From: CAIXQW01 sp046049675
GTDB lineage: Bacteria > Bacteroidota > Bacteroidia > Chitinophagales > Chitinophagaceae
Direction of reading: 5' to 3'
DNA length: 64,000 nt
Assembly (NCBI GenBank): GCA_046049675.1
Contig: JBJORA010000004.1
Span: 14,713 to 78,712 of the forward strand
The notes under the pieces are model-generated. The model saw nothing but the letters and a program-made list of their open reading frames with translations. It had not been told where the DNA came from and ran no database searches. How positions within the stretch are numbered: position 1 is the stretch's first letter; every line of letters starts with the position of its first letter. Positions 35,784-44,382 of this stretch are shown here, one piece after another. The position numbers and the translations under genes were made by a program.

Positions 35784-36842
35784 ATGTCCACGCCAGATGT
35801 ATTTGATAATGATAGCGACGAGTTGTTGCCCGAGCTTGTAAAAACACTACAGCTAGACAATGTAGTTGAACAAGGGCAAAATGCGTTGCGCATAGACAAG
35901 TATGTGCAGGTGCGCATTGAGGGCGCTACACGCAGCAAAGTGCAAGCAGGTATAGATGCTGGTTTGGTACTTGTAAATGGCAATACTGTTAAAAACAACT
36001 ATAAGGTTCGTGCCGGAGATCACATTGTTGTATATCGCTATCAGGAAGAAGGAAGCGATGTGATTATTCCTCAAAATATTCCATTAGATATTCGCTACGA
36101 AGACGACGATATTCTTATTCTACACAAACCACGTAATATGGTTGTACATCCAGGTAGCGGCAATAAGGATGGTACCTTAGTCAATGCGATAAGCTATTAT
36201 CTACAACAACAGCTTGGCAATATAGATGATTTGCCGCGTGTTGGCATGGTGCATCGTATTGACAAAGACACAAGTGGACTAATGGTATTTGCAAAGAACA
36301 CCCATGCCATGCAACACTTAGCAGCACAATTCAAAGCGCATACAAGTAGCCGCACCTATCAGGCATTGGTATGGGGCGATGTGGAGCAAGATAGCGGCAC
36401 CATTACAGGTAATATTGCTAGGCACGAACGCAATCGCATGCAGTTTGACGTGTTTAGCGATCCTGATATTGGCAAACATGCTGTAACGCACTATAAAGTG
36501 CTGCAGCGCTTTGGCTATGTAACCTTAGTAGAATGCAAATTAGAAACTGGTCGCACACACCAAATTCGTGTGCACTTTAAACATATTGGTCATACCCTGT
36601 TTAACGACGACAGATATGGTGGCGACAAGATACTGTTTGGCACCGTTTATACCAAGTATAAGCAGTTTGTAGAAAACTGTTTTACGCTTTGCCCGCGCCA
36701 AGCTTTACATGCCAAAACCCTTGGTGTAACCCACCCTGTAACGGGCAAATTCATGGAGTTTGACAGCGACTTACCGGAAGATATAGCAGCCGTTGTTGCA
36801 AAATGGGCGCACTATACCAGCCATAGAACTAACATAGCTTAG
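35784..36842 (+). CDS. rluD: RluD-type 23S rRNA pseudouridine synthase
   Basis: The 352-residue protein has an S4 RNA-binding domain (about 34-90, RIDKYVQVRIEGATRSKVQAGIDAGLVLVNG) and a catalytic RluA/RluD domain with MVHRIDKDTSGLMVFAKN; D160 is the catalytic Asp. GRTHQIRVHF and LHAKTLGVTHPVTGK complete the family signature. RluD makes pseudouridines in helix 69 of 23S rRNA; RluC-type specificity cannot be excluded by sequence alone. The gene stands alone, divergent from lipB. Confidence 0.9.
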   Translation: MSTPDVFDNDSDELLPELVKTLQLDNVVEQGQNALRIDKYVQVRIEGATRSKVQAGIDAGLVLVNGNTVKNNYKVRAGDHIVVYRYQEEGSDVIIPQNIPLDIRYEDDDILILHKPRNMVVHPGSGNKDGTLVNAISYYLQQQLGNIDDLPRVGMVHRIDKDTSGLMVFAKNTHAMQHLAAQFKAHTSSRTYQALVWGDVEQDSGTITGNIARHERNRMQFDVFSDPDIGKHAVTHYKVLQRFGYVTLVECKLETGRTHQIRVHFKHIGHTLFNDDRYGGDKILFGTVYTKYKQFVENCFTLCPRQALHAKTLGVTHPVTGKFMEFDSDLPEDIAAVVAKWAHYTSHRTNIA

Positions 36843-36848
36843 TTTTAA

Positions 36849-36868
36849 GCGCCGAAACGGCATTTTTA
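36849..36868 (+). terminator. Weak hairpin after rluD
   Basis: GCCG-aaa-CGGC (36851-36861) followed by ATTTTT, 9 bases after the stop. The stem is only four base pairs. Confidence 0.3.
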
Positions 36869-36926
36869 CGGGATAAATTTTCCTAAACATAGCTTAACTT
36901 GCGCTTGAATAAATCGCGTAAGCAAT

Positions 36927-38672
36927 ATGAGCCAATTAGAACTTCAAAACGCACCGGTAAATTTATTGCCACAGTACGATAAGCAAATTCGTGCTCAAAA
37001 ACAATACGACTATACCAAAGACAAATTGGTAAGTAAGTATGGCAATAAAGGTTTTGCAGAAAGCAGCGATCGTAAAGTAAGAAGCGGTCTTGCTGCCTAC
37101 ACAGGCCCTTGGACAAAAACGGAAGCACGCCATTTGATAAAGCGTACCATGTTTGGTGTTAAAGCGGCAGATGTTGATGCATTGTCTAACCTCACCATGG
37201 CGCAGGCCGTTGATGCACTGTTGAACACAACGCCAAATGCGATGCCTTTGCCCGTTAACTACTACGAAAATTTTGCACCCGACACAACTGGTGTTGCGTA
37301 TGGTCAAACATGGATTAATGCAGACTATGGCGATGGCACAATTGACTACTGGCGCACCATAGGCCTAAAAGGCAATTGGCTACAAATGATGGTGGATCAA
37401 AACCTTAGCATTTTTGAGCAAATGGTAATGTTCTGGTACAACCTTGTACCTGTGCAGTCAACAGCAGAATATGCTAAGTTCAACTATAACTACTTAATGC
37501 TTATTCGCAGTTTTGCAATGGGCAATTTCAAGCAATTCATCAACGCTGCTACTAAGCAAGATGCGATGCTACTCTACTTAAATGGCTTCTTAAATAATAA
37601 ATACTCGCCAGACGAAAACTATGCACGCGAATTGCAAGAATTGTTTACGGTTGGAAAAGATGGTGGACAACAGTTTAGCGAAAACGATGTACAAGAAGCA
37701 GCGCGTGTACTAACAGGTTGGCGCATCAACTTTACAAACCTGACAAGTTTCTACGACGATACCTTACATGATGATACCAATAAGCAGTTTAGTAGTTTTT
37801 ACAATAATGCTGTAGTAGCTGGTCAAAGTGGCCCCAATGGTGGCGACTTAGAACTAAATGCTTTACTCAATATTATTTTCAGTGGCAATAGTGCGCTAGA
37901 AACAGCTAAGCATATTTGCCGCAAATTATACTTACACTTTGTATACTACAATATTGATGCAAGTGTTGAAACGAATATTATTACACCGCTTGCACAAACC
38001 TTTGTAAATAGCAACTGGGAAATAAAGCCTGTACTAGAGCAACTACTGAAGAGCGAGCACTTTTTTGATGTGGCTAACCAGGGCTGCATGATAAAGACGC
38101 CATTGCAAATTATCGCCGGCTTGCCTCGCACATTTGAATTTCAGGCAGATAGCGCGTGGAATTTTGAACAAGTAAATATCCAATGGTTGCGCCAAGTGTA
38201 TTATGCACAAGGCATTGGCCAAGAAGTATACGAAGTGCCTAATGTAAGTGGTTGGAAGCCTTACTATCAGATGCCAATGTATCATCAGCTATGGATTAAT
38301 AGCGATACGTTTCCAAAACGCTTGCGTTATACCGACAGTGCCTTTACTAACTACGGTTTTTATGTAGACGGTGTGGTGAGTTATAAAATAGACCCAGTCA
38401 ATTTTGCATTAACGCTTGATACACCAGAGGATCCAGACGCGCTGATACAGCAAGTATGCGACTTGTGCTATGGCTTAGATGTAAGCACAAACATCAAGAA
38501 TGAGCTTAAGGCCAACTTGCTCAACAACCAATTAACCAACAGCTATTGGACAAATGCATGGAACAACTATTTGGGCAATCCAAGCGATACCCAATTGTAT
38601 AATACAGTGCGCAATCGTTTAAGAAATTTATTGCAAGACGTGTGCCACCGTGCAGAATTCCATTTGTGCTAA
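36927..38672 (+). CDS. DUF1800 domain protein
   Basis: The 581-residue protein matches the DUF1800 family: AYTGPWTKTEARHLIKRTMFG at the start, then MVDQNLSIFEQMVMFWYN, KQDAMLLYLNGFLNNK, NYARELQELFTVG and VQEAARVLTGWRIN. There is no obvious signal peptide. DUF1800 and DUF1501 genes occur as pairs in many bacteria; here DUF1501 begins 49 bases downstream on the same strand, so they are probably one transcript. Function is unknown. Confidence 0.88.
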   Translation: MSQLELQNAPVNLLPQYDKQIRAQKQYDYTKDKLVSKYGNKGFAESSDRKVRSGLAAYTGPWTKTEARHLIKRTMFGVKAADVDALSNLTMAQAVDALLNTTPNAMPLPVNYYENFAPDTTGVAYGQTWINADYGDGTIDYWRTIGLKGNWLQMMVDQNLSIFEQMVMFWYNLVPVQSTAEYAKFNYNYLMLIRSFAMGNFKQFINAATKQDAMLLYLNGFLNNKYSPDENYARELQELFTVGKDGGQQFSENDVQEAARVLTGWRINFTNLTSFYDDTLHDDTNKQFSSFYNNAVVAGQSGPNGGDLELNALLNIIFSGNSALETAKHICRKLYLHFVYYNIDASVETNIITPLAQTFVNSNWEIKPVLEQLLKSEHFFDVANQGCMIKTPLQIIAGLPRTFEFQADSAWNFEQVNIQWLRQVYYAQGIGQEVYEVPNVSGWKPYYQMPMYHQLWINSDTFPKRLRYTDSAFTNYGFYVDGVVSYKIDPVNFALTLDTPEDPDALIQQVCDLCYGLDVSTNIKNELKANLLNNQLTNSYWTNAWNNYLGNPSDTQLYNTVRNRLRNLLQDVCHRAEFHLC

Positions 38673-38721
38673 ACAACCATAATAATTTGATCATTTACTT
38701 CAGCATAAAAAATAGCTAACA

Positions 38722-40287
38722 ATGAACAGAAGAGATTTTATAAAAGCAAGTGGACTAGGTGCAACTGCCCTTGCATTAAATGGCTTACCAGTAAGTGTAT
38801 TTGCCGATACCACTAATCACCTCCGCAAACTACGTGGCAATAGCGATCGCATTTTTGTATTCGTTGTGCTAGGTGGTGGTAACGATGGTTTAAATACTGT
38901 ACTCAACCTAGATCGCTATAGCGAACTATCTGCAGCGCGTAGCAATGTACTTATACCAGCTAACCAAGCGCTAACGCTTGCTGGCAACAACGTTACAGCT
39001 TTACATCCAAGCATGACAGGCATGCGCGACATGTATAACAACGGCTTGCTCAACATTACGCAAGGTGTTGGTTATGCCGACTTCAACTATAGTCACTTTA
39101 GAGCATCTGATATTTATAGCAGCGGTTCGGACGCCAATGTGTATTTAGATTCTGGCTGGGTTGGCCGTTATCTTACACAGCGCTATCCTGGTGCGCCAAA
39201 TGCTTACCCAAGTGCAGATATGCTTGATCCGTTGGCAGTGCAAATTGGCAGTAGCATTAACCCAATGCTTACTGGTCCACAAGGACAAATTGGTTTTGCA
39301 CTAAGTGATGTAAATAATTTCTACCAAATTGTAAACGGTGCTGTAGATCCTGCGCCAAATAGTTACGCTGGTAAAGAACTTACTTATATCCGTTACATTA
39401 GCTTGCAGACACAAAGCTATACGCAAAGTGTTCAAACAGCGGCTAATGCAGGTACAAATACAGTTACTTACCCAACAACTAATAGACTTGCTGAGCAATT
39501 GGGTATTGTAGCAAAATTGATTAGTGGTGGTCTTAAGTCGCCGTTTTATATTGTAGAAACTGGCGGCTATGATACGCATAGCGATCAGGTAGATGCAGCT
39601 AACACAACTACAGGTGCACACGCAGAACTACTTGGCCATTTAAGTGAAGCCATTCAACTTTTCTATACCGACCTTAAAAACCAAGGCAAGGATAAAAATG
39701 TTGCTGGTTGTACAATTACCGAATTTGGTCGTCGTATTAAGAGCAATGCTAGTACCGGTACCGACCACGGCGCAGCTGCCCCATTATTTAGTTTTGGTAC
39801 AGATGTAGTGCCTGGCATCAATGGTACAAGTCCTGTATTGCCTGCTAATGCCACACAAGACGATCAAATACCAATGCAATACGACTTTAGACAAGTGTAT
39901 AGTAGCATATTGCAAGATTGGTTTGGCTTAGATGTAGCCAATACAACAAGCGTGCTAGGTAATAACTATGCTACGCTACCTATATGGAAAAAGCATGTAG
40001 ACCCTGCTAGTATTGAAGATACAGCGCAGCCTACATCGCAGTCGATAAGCATCTACCCAAATCCGGTGAGTAGCCATGCAGGTATTCAGTTCTATACAGA
40101 AGGTGGTACAACCCAAGTTAATCTGTATGACGATATGGGTAAATTGGTGCGCCGCATTTACGAAAACGAGTTGCCAAAAGGCGATGCCAACATCAACTTT
40201 GAGCGCGATGGCTTAGCTAGCGGTACATATTTTGTTGAAATTTATAGCGGCTATTTGCGTCAAAGTGCTAAGCTAGTGATACAATAA
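38722..40287 (+). CDS. DUF1501 sulfatase-like protein with T9SS sorting domain
   Basis: The protein starts with a twin-arginine-like signal (MNRRDFIKASGLGATALALNG), so export may use the Tat system. The DUF1501 domain follows (FVFVVLGGGNDGLNTVLNL, HPSMTGMRDMYNNGLL, YETGGYDTHSDQ-like VETGGYDTHSDQ, TITEFGRRIKSN, GTDHGAAAPLFSFG). DUF1501 belongs to the alkaline-phosphatase/sulfatase superfamily. The C-terminal 80 residues form a T9SS type A domain (SISIYPNPVSSHAGI ... SGTYFVEIYSG ... AKLVIQ). Partner of the upstream DUF1800 gene. Tat-plus-T9SS routing is unusual but has been described for such proteins only by inference here. Confidence 0.88.
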   Translation: MNRRDFIKASGLGATALALNGLPVSVFADTTNHLRKLRGNSDRIFVFVVLGGGNDGLNTVLNLDRYSELSAARSNVLIPANQALTLAGNNVTALHPSMTGMRDMYNNGLLNITQGVGYADFNYSHFRASDIYSSGSDANVYLDSGWVGRYLTQRYPGAPNAYPSADMLDPLAVQIGSSINPMLTGPQGQIGFALSDVNNFYQIVNGAVDPAPNSYAGKELTYIRYISLQTQSYTQSVQTAANAGTNTVTYPTTNRLAEQLGIVAKLISGGLKSPFYIVETGGYDTHSDQVDAANTTTGAHAELLGHLSEAIQLFYTDLKNQGKDKNVAGCTITEFGRRIKSNASTGTDHGAAAPLFSFGTDVVPGINGTSPVLPANATQDDQIPMQYDFRQVYSSILQDWFGLDVANTTSVLGNNYATLPIWKKHVDPASIEDTAQPTSQSISIYPNPVSSHAGIQFYTEGGTTQVNLYDDMGKLVRRIYENELPKGDANINFERDGLASGTYFVEIYSGYLRQSAKLVIQ

Positions 40288-40363
40288 CAGGGCTTGGGAT
40301 TTAGTAAAAGTTAAGTTTTAGGATATATTATAATAAGTATAATACAAACTTTTTAGTTTGTTG

Positions 40364-40371
40364 TACCTTTG
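40364..40371 (+). promoter_or_regulatory. -7 box five bases before the pyruvate kinase start
   Basis: TACCTTTG (40364-40371) ends five bases before ATG at 40377. No TTTG at the usual -33 position. Confidence 0.5.
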
Positions 40372-40376
40372 CGCGC

Positions 40377-41801
40377 ATGAAGGATAGGAAAACGAAGATC
40401 ATTGCAACCATAGGACCTAGTTGCAATACTTACGAGCGCATTTTAGAATTAGTACAAGAAGGCGTCAACGTTTTTCGTCTCAACTTTAGTCACGGCCTAC
40501 ATGCCGAGAAAAAAGAGGTTATCGATATTATTCAGAGCATTAATGAAAAGTATCCCTTCAATATTGCGATTCTTGCTGATTTGCAAGGCCCAAAGCTACG
40601 TGTTGGTGAAATAGAAAACAATGCGTTGCCACTACAAGAAGGCGACTTTATTACATTTACAAATACAAAGTGTATTGGTACAAAGCAAGCCGTGTATGTT
40701 AGCTATCCTAACTTAGCAAACGATGTACGTGTTGGCGAAAAAATATTGATTGACGATGGCAAAATAGAAGTTGTAATCACAGACATACACCCTAATGGCG
40801 ACGTTACAGCACAGGTATTAATTGCAGGTGTATTAAGTAGCAAGAAAGGCATCAATCTACCTGATACCAATGTTAGCTTACCTTCTCTTACTGAAAAAGA
40901 TTTAGAAGATGTAGATTTTATTATTGGCCAACCAATTGATTGGGTAGCCTTGAGTTTTGTGCGCAAGCCAGAAGATGTAACGCACCTGCGCGAAGTATTG
41001 CATAGTCGTGGTAGCAATGCTAAAATTATTGCGAAAGTAGAAAAGCCAGAAGCGGTTAAAAATATCCGTGAAGTAATTCTTGCAAGCGATGCGATAATGA
41101 TTGCACGTGGCGACCTTGGTGTAGAAATGCCAGTAGAGCAAATACCAATGATTCAGAAAAACATTATTCGCAAATGCATACATCGTGCAAAGCCGGTGAT
41201 TGTTGCAACGCAAATGATGGAGAGTATGATAGACCGCAGCAAACCAAATCGTAGCGAAATAAGCGACGTTGCTAATGCTGTGCTAGAAGGCGCAGATGCC
41301 GTAATGCTTAGCGGCGAAACAGCAGTTGGCCACCACCCTGCGCTTGTTGTGAATACCATGAGCCGCATTATTGTAGAAGTAGAAAAAGAAGAGCGCATTT
41401 ACCATAAGAATTTGGTGCCGCAAAAGCATAGCCCAAGTTTCTTGAGCGATGCTGTAATTTGGAATGCGTGTGAGATGAGCGAAAATGTGGATGCTAAGGC
41501 CTTAATAGGAATGACGCAAAGTGGCTATACTGGTTTTATGCTCAGTAGCTACAGACCAAAAAGCAGTATTTATGTTTTTACAAAAACACAAACATTGATT
41601 AATCAATTGAGTTTAAGTTGGGGCGTGCATGCATTTTACTATTACAAGGAAACAACTTTGGATGAGCAAATTGCCGATCAAATTGCAATACTCAAAGAAA
41701 AGGGTTTAGTTGAAACTGACGATGTGGTTGTAAGTGCTTTAAGTACACCAATTATAGAACACTTACCTACCAATACAATTAAGATTAGTACTGTAAAATA
41801 A
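40377..41801 (+). CDS. pyk: Pyruvate kinase
   Basis: Converts phosphoenolpyruvate and ADP to pyruvate and ATP, the last step of glycolysis. The 474-residue protein has the complete set: KTKIIATIGPSC, VFRLNFSHG, the B domain (about 70-170), DLQGPKLRVG, IIAKVEKPEAV, IMIARGDLGVEMP (metal site), TQMMESMI, DVANAVLEGADAVMLSGETAVGHHP, and a C-terminal domain. Of its 32 serine codons 31 are AGT/AGC, which serves as the reference for native codon use in this window. It is convergent with the ElaA-type gene, one base apart. Confidence 0.97.
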   Translation: MKDRKTKIIATIGPSCNTYERILELVQEGVNVFRLNFSHGLHAEKKEVIDIIQSINEKYPFNIAILADLQGPKLRVGEIENNALPLQEGDFITFTNTKCIGTKQAVYVSYPNLANDVRVGEKILIDDGKIEVVITDIHPNGDVTAQVLIAGVLSSKKGINLPDTNVSLPSLTEKDLEDVDFIIGQPIDWVALSFVRKPEDVTHLREVLHSRGSNAKIIAKVEKPEAVKNIREVILASDAIMIARGDLGVEMPVEQIPMIQKNIIRKCIHRAKPVIVATQMMESMIDRSKPNRSEISDVANAVLEGADAVMLSGETAVGHHPALVVNTMSRIIVEVEKEERIYHKNLVPQKHSPSFLSDAVIWNACEMSENVDAKALIGMTQSGYTGFMLSSYRPKSSIYVFTKTQTLINQLSLSWGVHAFYYYKETTLDEQIADQIAILKEKGLVETDDVVVSALSTPIIEHLPTNTIKISTVK

Positions 41802-41802
41802 T

Positions 41803-42252
41803 TTACTTTAAGACCATGCCAATGTGCATGATATCTTCTTCTATGTAAGGCTCTGTGTAAGTCGTAAAGCCAAGGCCTTGATAGAATTTTTCTAAGTACT
41901 GCTGTGCGCTAATTTTTATGCCACCACCATAATGTTGTTTACACAATGTAATGGCTTGTTGCATCAATTGTTTGCCATAGTTTTCACCACGACTATCTAA
42001 AGTAGTAAGCACACGACCAATGCTACAATAGCCTTCGTAACTAATGCCAGGTTCTACAAGCCGTGCATAGGCGACGATATCTTGCTTATCGTTATATGCC
42101 CAAAGGTGCAAGCAGTGTTGATCTTTGTTATCGCAGTCTTGATAAACAATATTTTGTTCTACTGCAAAAACTTCTTGCCGCACACGTAAGATGGCATAGA
42201 GTTCTTGCGTTGTTAACTGATCAAATGGCTTGCAGATGAAGTGTGGCGTCAC
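41803..42252 (-). CDS. elaA: ElaA-type GNAT acetyltransferase
   Basis: The 149-residue protein fits ElaA: LTTQELYAILRVRQEVFAVEQNIVYQDCDNKDQHCLHLW, VAYARLVEPG, IGRVLTTLDSRGENYGKQLMQQAI (acetyl-CoA loop in GRV..........G.G..L) and KFYQGLGFTTYTEPYIEEDIMHIGM. The start is GTG at 42252, with no ATG near. The substrate of ElaA is unknown. Its -7 box ends four bases before the GTG. Confidence 0.88.
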   Translation of the reverse strand: MTPHFICKPFDQLTTQELYAILRVRQEVFAVEQNIVYQDCDNKDQHCLHLWAYNDKQDIVAYARLVEPGISYEGYCSIGRVLTTLDSRGENYGKQLMQQAITLCKQHYGGGIKISAQQYLEKFYQGLGFTTYTEPYIEEDIMHIGMVLK

Positions 42253-42256
42253 AAAG

Positions 42257-42264
42257 CAAAAGTA
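42257..42264 (-). promoter_or_regulatory. -7 box four bases before the ElaA-type start
   Basis: On the minus strand TACTTTTG (plus 42257-42264) is a perfect TAnnTTTG and ends four bases before the GTG start. The predicted start point falls on the start codon itself. Confidence 0.55.
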
Positions 42265-42491
42265 GTAGACTAATAGCGTTTATTAAGTTGTTTTTGTTAG
42301 CCTTGGTATTCTTTCACTTTTACGCTCATATTTAATAAATCATAAAGTCTAAACTTGTTTTCTTTCAAATAGCGGCAAAATGAGACCATTTGAGGCGATA
42401 TCGGCTAGCTTAAGCTCAAATAGCAATCAATTGATAACAATAAGGCTGTAATAAAATTATATCTTTACGGCTAAATTTTTTAGAAAAAGTA

Positions 42492-43259
42492 ATGAGAAAA
42501 AATCTACTTCGTTCAGCAGCACTAATTACTGCAGGCGCTTTTGTTTTTGTAACAATGAACAGTAACAATACTGGTCAATTTCAAAGTTCACAATCAGGTT
42601 GTGGCAGCAATGGCGGTTGCCATGGTGTTGCTAGCACAGCTACAAGTGTAACACTTAGTGGCCTACCAGCAACAATTCAACCAAATACAACTTATACTGT
42701 AGGTGTAGTTGTTTCTAATGTGGTAAAAATGTTTTCTGGCTTCAACTTTACTGCAAGCTTAGGTACAGTTGCTCCACAAGATAATACTAAAGTAATTGTA
42801 GACGCCCTTAATGTAGAAGCTACACATAAGCAACCAAATCCAGCAACAGGTGGTGTAACTACCAATAATGTATTGTGGACTAGCCCTTCAACCTTTCCAA
42901 ATGGTGAAGTAGTATTTTACGCTGCTGGTAATGCTGTAAATGCACTAAATAATACAACAGGCGATGAATGGAACAAAATGAGCTTGACGGTTCCAGGCGC
43001 TTCTCCTAATAGCATTAACGCAGAAACACAAATTCGTGTTGCAGTTTACCCAACTGTAACTACAAATACAACTACAATCGCTGCAGACGGCATTGAAAGC
43101 ATTAGCGTATTCAACTTAGCTGGTGCGCAAGTATTTACTACAAATGTAAATAAGCAAAGCCACTACAATTTAGATGCAACTGCATTTGCTGCTGGAGAGT
43201 ATATCGTAAAAGGTATGGCAAGCGGTAAGCGTTTCACAACAAGATTTGCAAAGCAATAG
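42492..43259 (+). CDS. Choice-of-anchor V-type secreted protein with T9SS-like tail
   Basis: The 255-residue protein has a signal-like N-terminus (MRKNLLRSAALITAGAFVFV), then GCGSNGGCHGVAS, a CxxxxxCH motif at the start of a Reeler-like/choice-of-anchor V domain (about 35-175, LPATIQPNTTYTVGVVVSN, MFSGFNFTASLG). The final 70 residues resemble a T9SS type A sorting domain (VAVYPTVTTNTTTIAA, GEYIVKGMASGKRFTTRF). It is a small cargo protein, possibly surface anchored. The role of the CH motif (haem or disulfide) is open. Confidence 0.8.
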   Translation: MRKNLLRSAALITAGAFVFVTMNSNNTGQFQSSQSGCGSNGGCHGVASTATSVTLSGLPATIQPNTTYTVGVVVSNVVKMFSGFNFTASLGTVAPQDNTKVIVDALNVEATHKQPNPATGGVTTNNVLWTSPSTFPNGEVVFYAAGNAVNALNNTTGDEWNKMSLTVPGASPNSINAETQIRVAVYPTVTTNTTTIAADGIESISVFNLAGAQVFTTNVNKQSHYNLDATAFAAGEYIVKGMASGKRFTTRFAKQ

Positions 43260-43295
43260 TATCGTTTGATACAATAGCTTTTTTCAAGTAATTAG

Positions 43296-43335
43296 AAAAG
43301 GGCATTTAGTAATCTGTTTACTAAATGCCCTTTTT
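43296..43335. terminator. Strong bidirectional terminator
   Basis: AAAAGGGCATTTAGTAA (43296-43312) pairs perfectly with its complement (43318-43334); a 17-bp stem, 5-base loop and T/A runs on both sides. It separates the convergent genes ending at 43259 and 43369. Confidence 0.93.
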
Positions 43336-43368
43336 GTTTGTTGCTGTCACAAATAATTCTTAATGTAC

Positions 43369-44355
43369 TTATCGCTTTAAAATTTTGTAGCTGTATTGCC
43401 GCTGCTTTGTTTGCAACTTCAAGATATAGGTGCCTTGTGCTAGGTTGCTCAAGTCAAGTTTAGACATGCCTGTCATATGCACTTCTTGATACACTAATTG
43501 TCCGTTTGAACCAACAAGCATTACATGTGTTGGCGCAGTACTTGCAGTTAAGTCTATATTAAGTTCACTTGCTGTAGGATTAGGAAAAATTCTTATCGCG
43601 CCAGCTTCTTCGCTAATCAGCGTAACGATATTGCTGTACGTGAACTTGCCTTGCTTATCTACAATGCGTACACGATAGAAATTATTGCCAGCAAGTGGAG
43701 TTTCGTCTACATAGCTGTAAGTGTAGTCAGCAGTACCAAATGATTCTATTGTGTTTGAAATGGTTTGCCAGCTTGAAGCATTGCTACTACGTTCTAAACG
43801 ATAATAACTCACGTCTTCAACTTTTACATTGAGCCATTCTAATAAATGTGTCTTGTTGCCTAATTGCTTGCCACTAAATGCAAAACCATCAGCGGCGAGT
43901 GGATTTAGCGGTATGGTGGGCATTACCACGCTCGCGTAGCCATCTCCCTCTCCGCCTTTGCGCGGTTCGTTGTAAATTGCATAGTAAGCACCTGCCGCTA
44001 CACCATCGCCAAAGCCACCTAAGCGTAACGCTGTGTAGGTTTGTGAATAAGTTTGTTGTGCTGAGCCATCACCAATTCCACCTAGGCGTACTTCAGGTTT
44101 TTGTTGCAAATGTAAAGCTAAGGCTGAACCTTCGCCAAAGCCACCTAGTCTAATGTTGTTTTCTGCAGTAACATGATTTCCGAAGGAAGTACCTTCTCCT
44201 AGCCCACCTGTCGTTACACGAGTGTAATTAGTTGCGTTACTTGCTTTAATTGCTCCTGCCCCATTACCTCCATAAAAAATAAGATTATTCTGTGCAGCAC
44301 TTATAAGCGGCATAGCTATCAGCAACAGTAGTATTAAATAAATTATTCTCATCAT
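43369..44355 (-). CDS. Secreted protein with six exact 21-residue GGxGxG repeats and T9SS domain
   Basis: The 328-residue protein has a signal peptide (about 1-21). Between 29 and 139 the hexamer GGxG[A/E/D]G recurs six times, starting at 29, 50, 71, 92, 113 and 134: a constant period of 21 residues (GGNGAG, GGLGEG, GGFGEG, GGIGDG, GGFGDG, GGEGDG). An Ig/FnIII-like domain follows (about 165-250, HLLEWLNVKVEDVSYYRLERS), then a T9SS type A domain (IRIFPNPTASELNIDL, LAQGTYILKLQT). The repeats look like a small beta-solenoid or acidic turn array; function is not known to me. It lies 27 bases after the FGE-like gene and is probably co-transcribed. Confidence 0.85.
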   Translation of the reverse strand: MMRIIYLILLLLIAMPLISAAQNNLIFYGGNGAGAIKASNATNYTRVTTGGLGEGTSFGNHVTAENNIRLGGFGEGSALALHLQQKPEVRLGGIGDGSAQQTYSQTYTALRLGGFGDGVAAGAYYAIYNEPRKGGEGDGYASVVMPTIPLNPLAADGFAFSGKQLGNKTHLLEWLNVKVEDVSYYRLERSSNASSWQTISNTIESFGTADYTYSYVDETPLAGNNFYRVRIVDKQGKFTYSNIVTLISEEAGAIRIFPNPTASELNIDLTASTAPTHVMLVGSNGQLVYQEVHMTGMSKLDLSNLAQGTYILKLQTKQRQYSYKILKR

Positions 44356-44382
44356 AGCTTTGGTTGTTTAATGGTGAAACCA

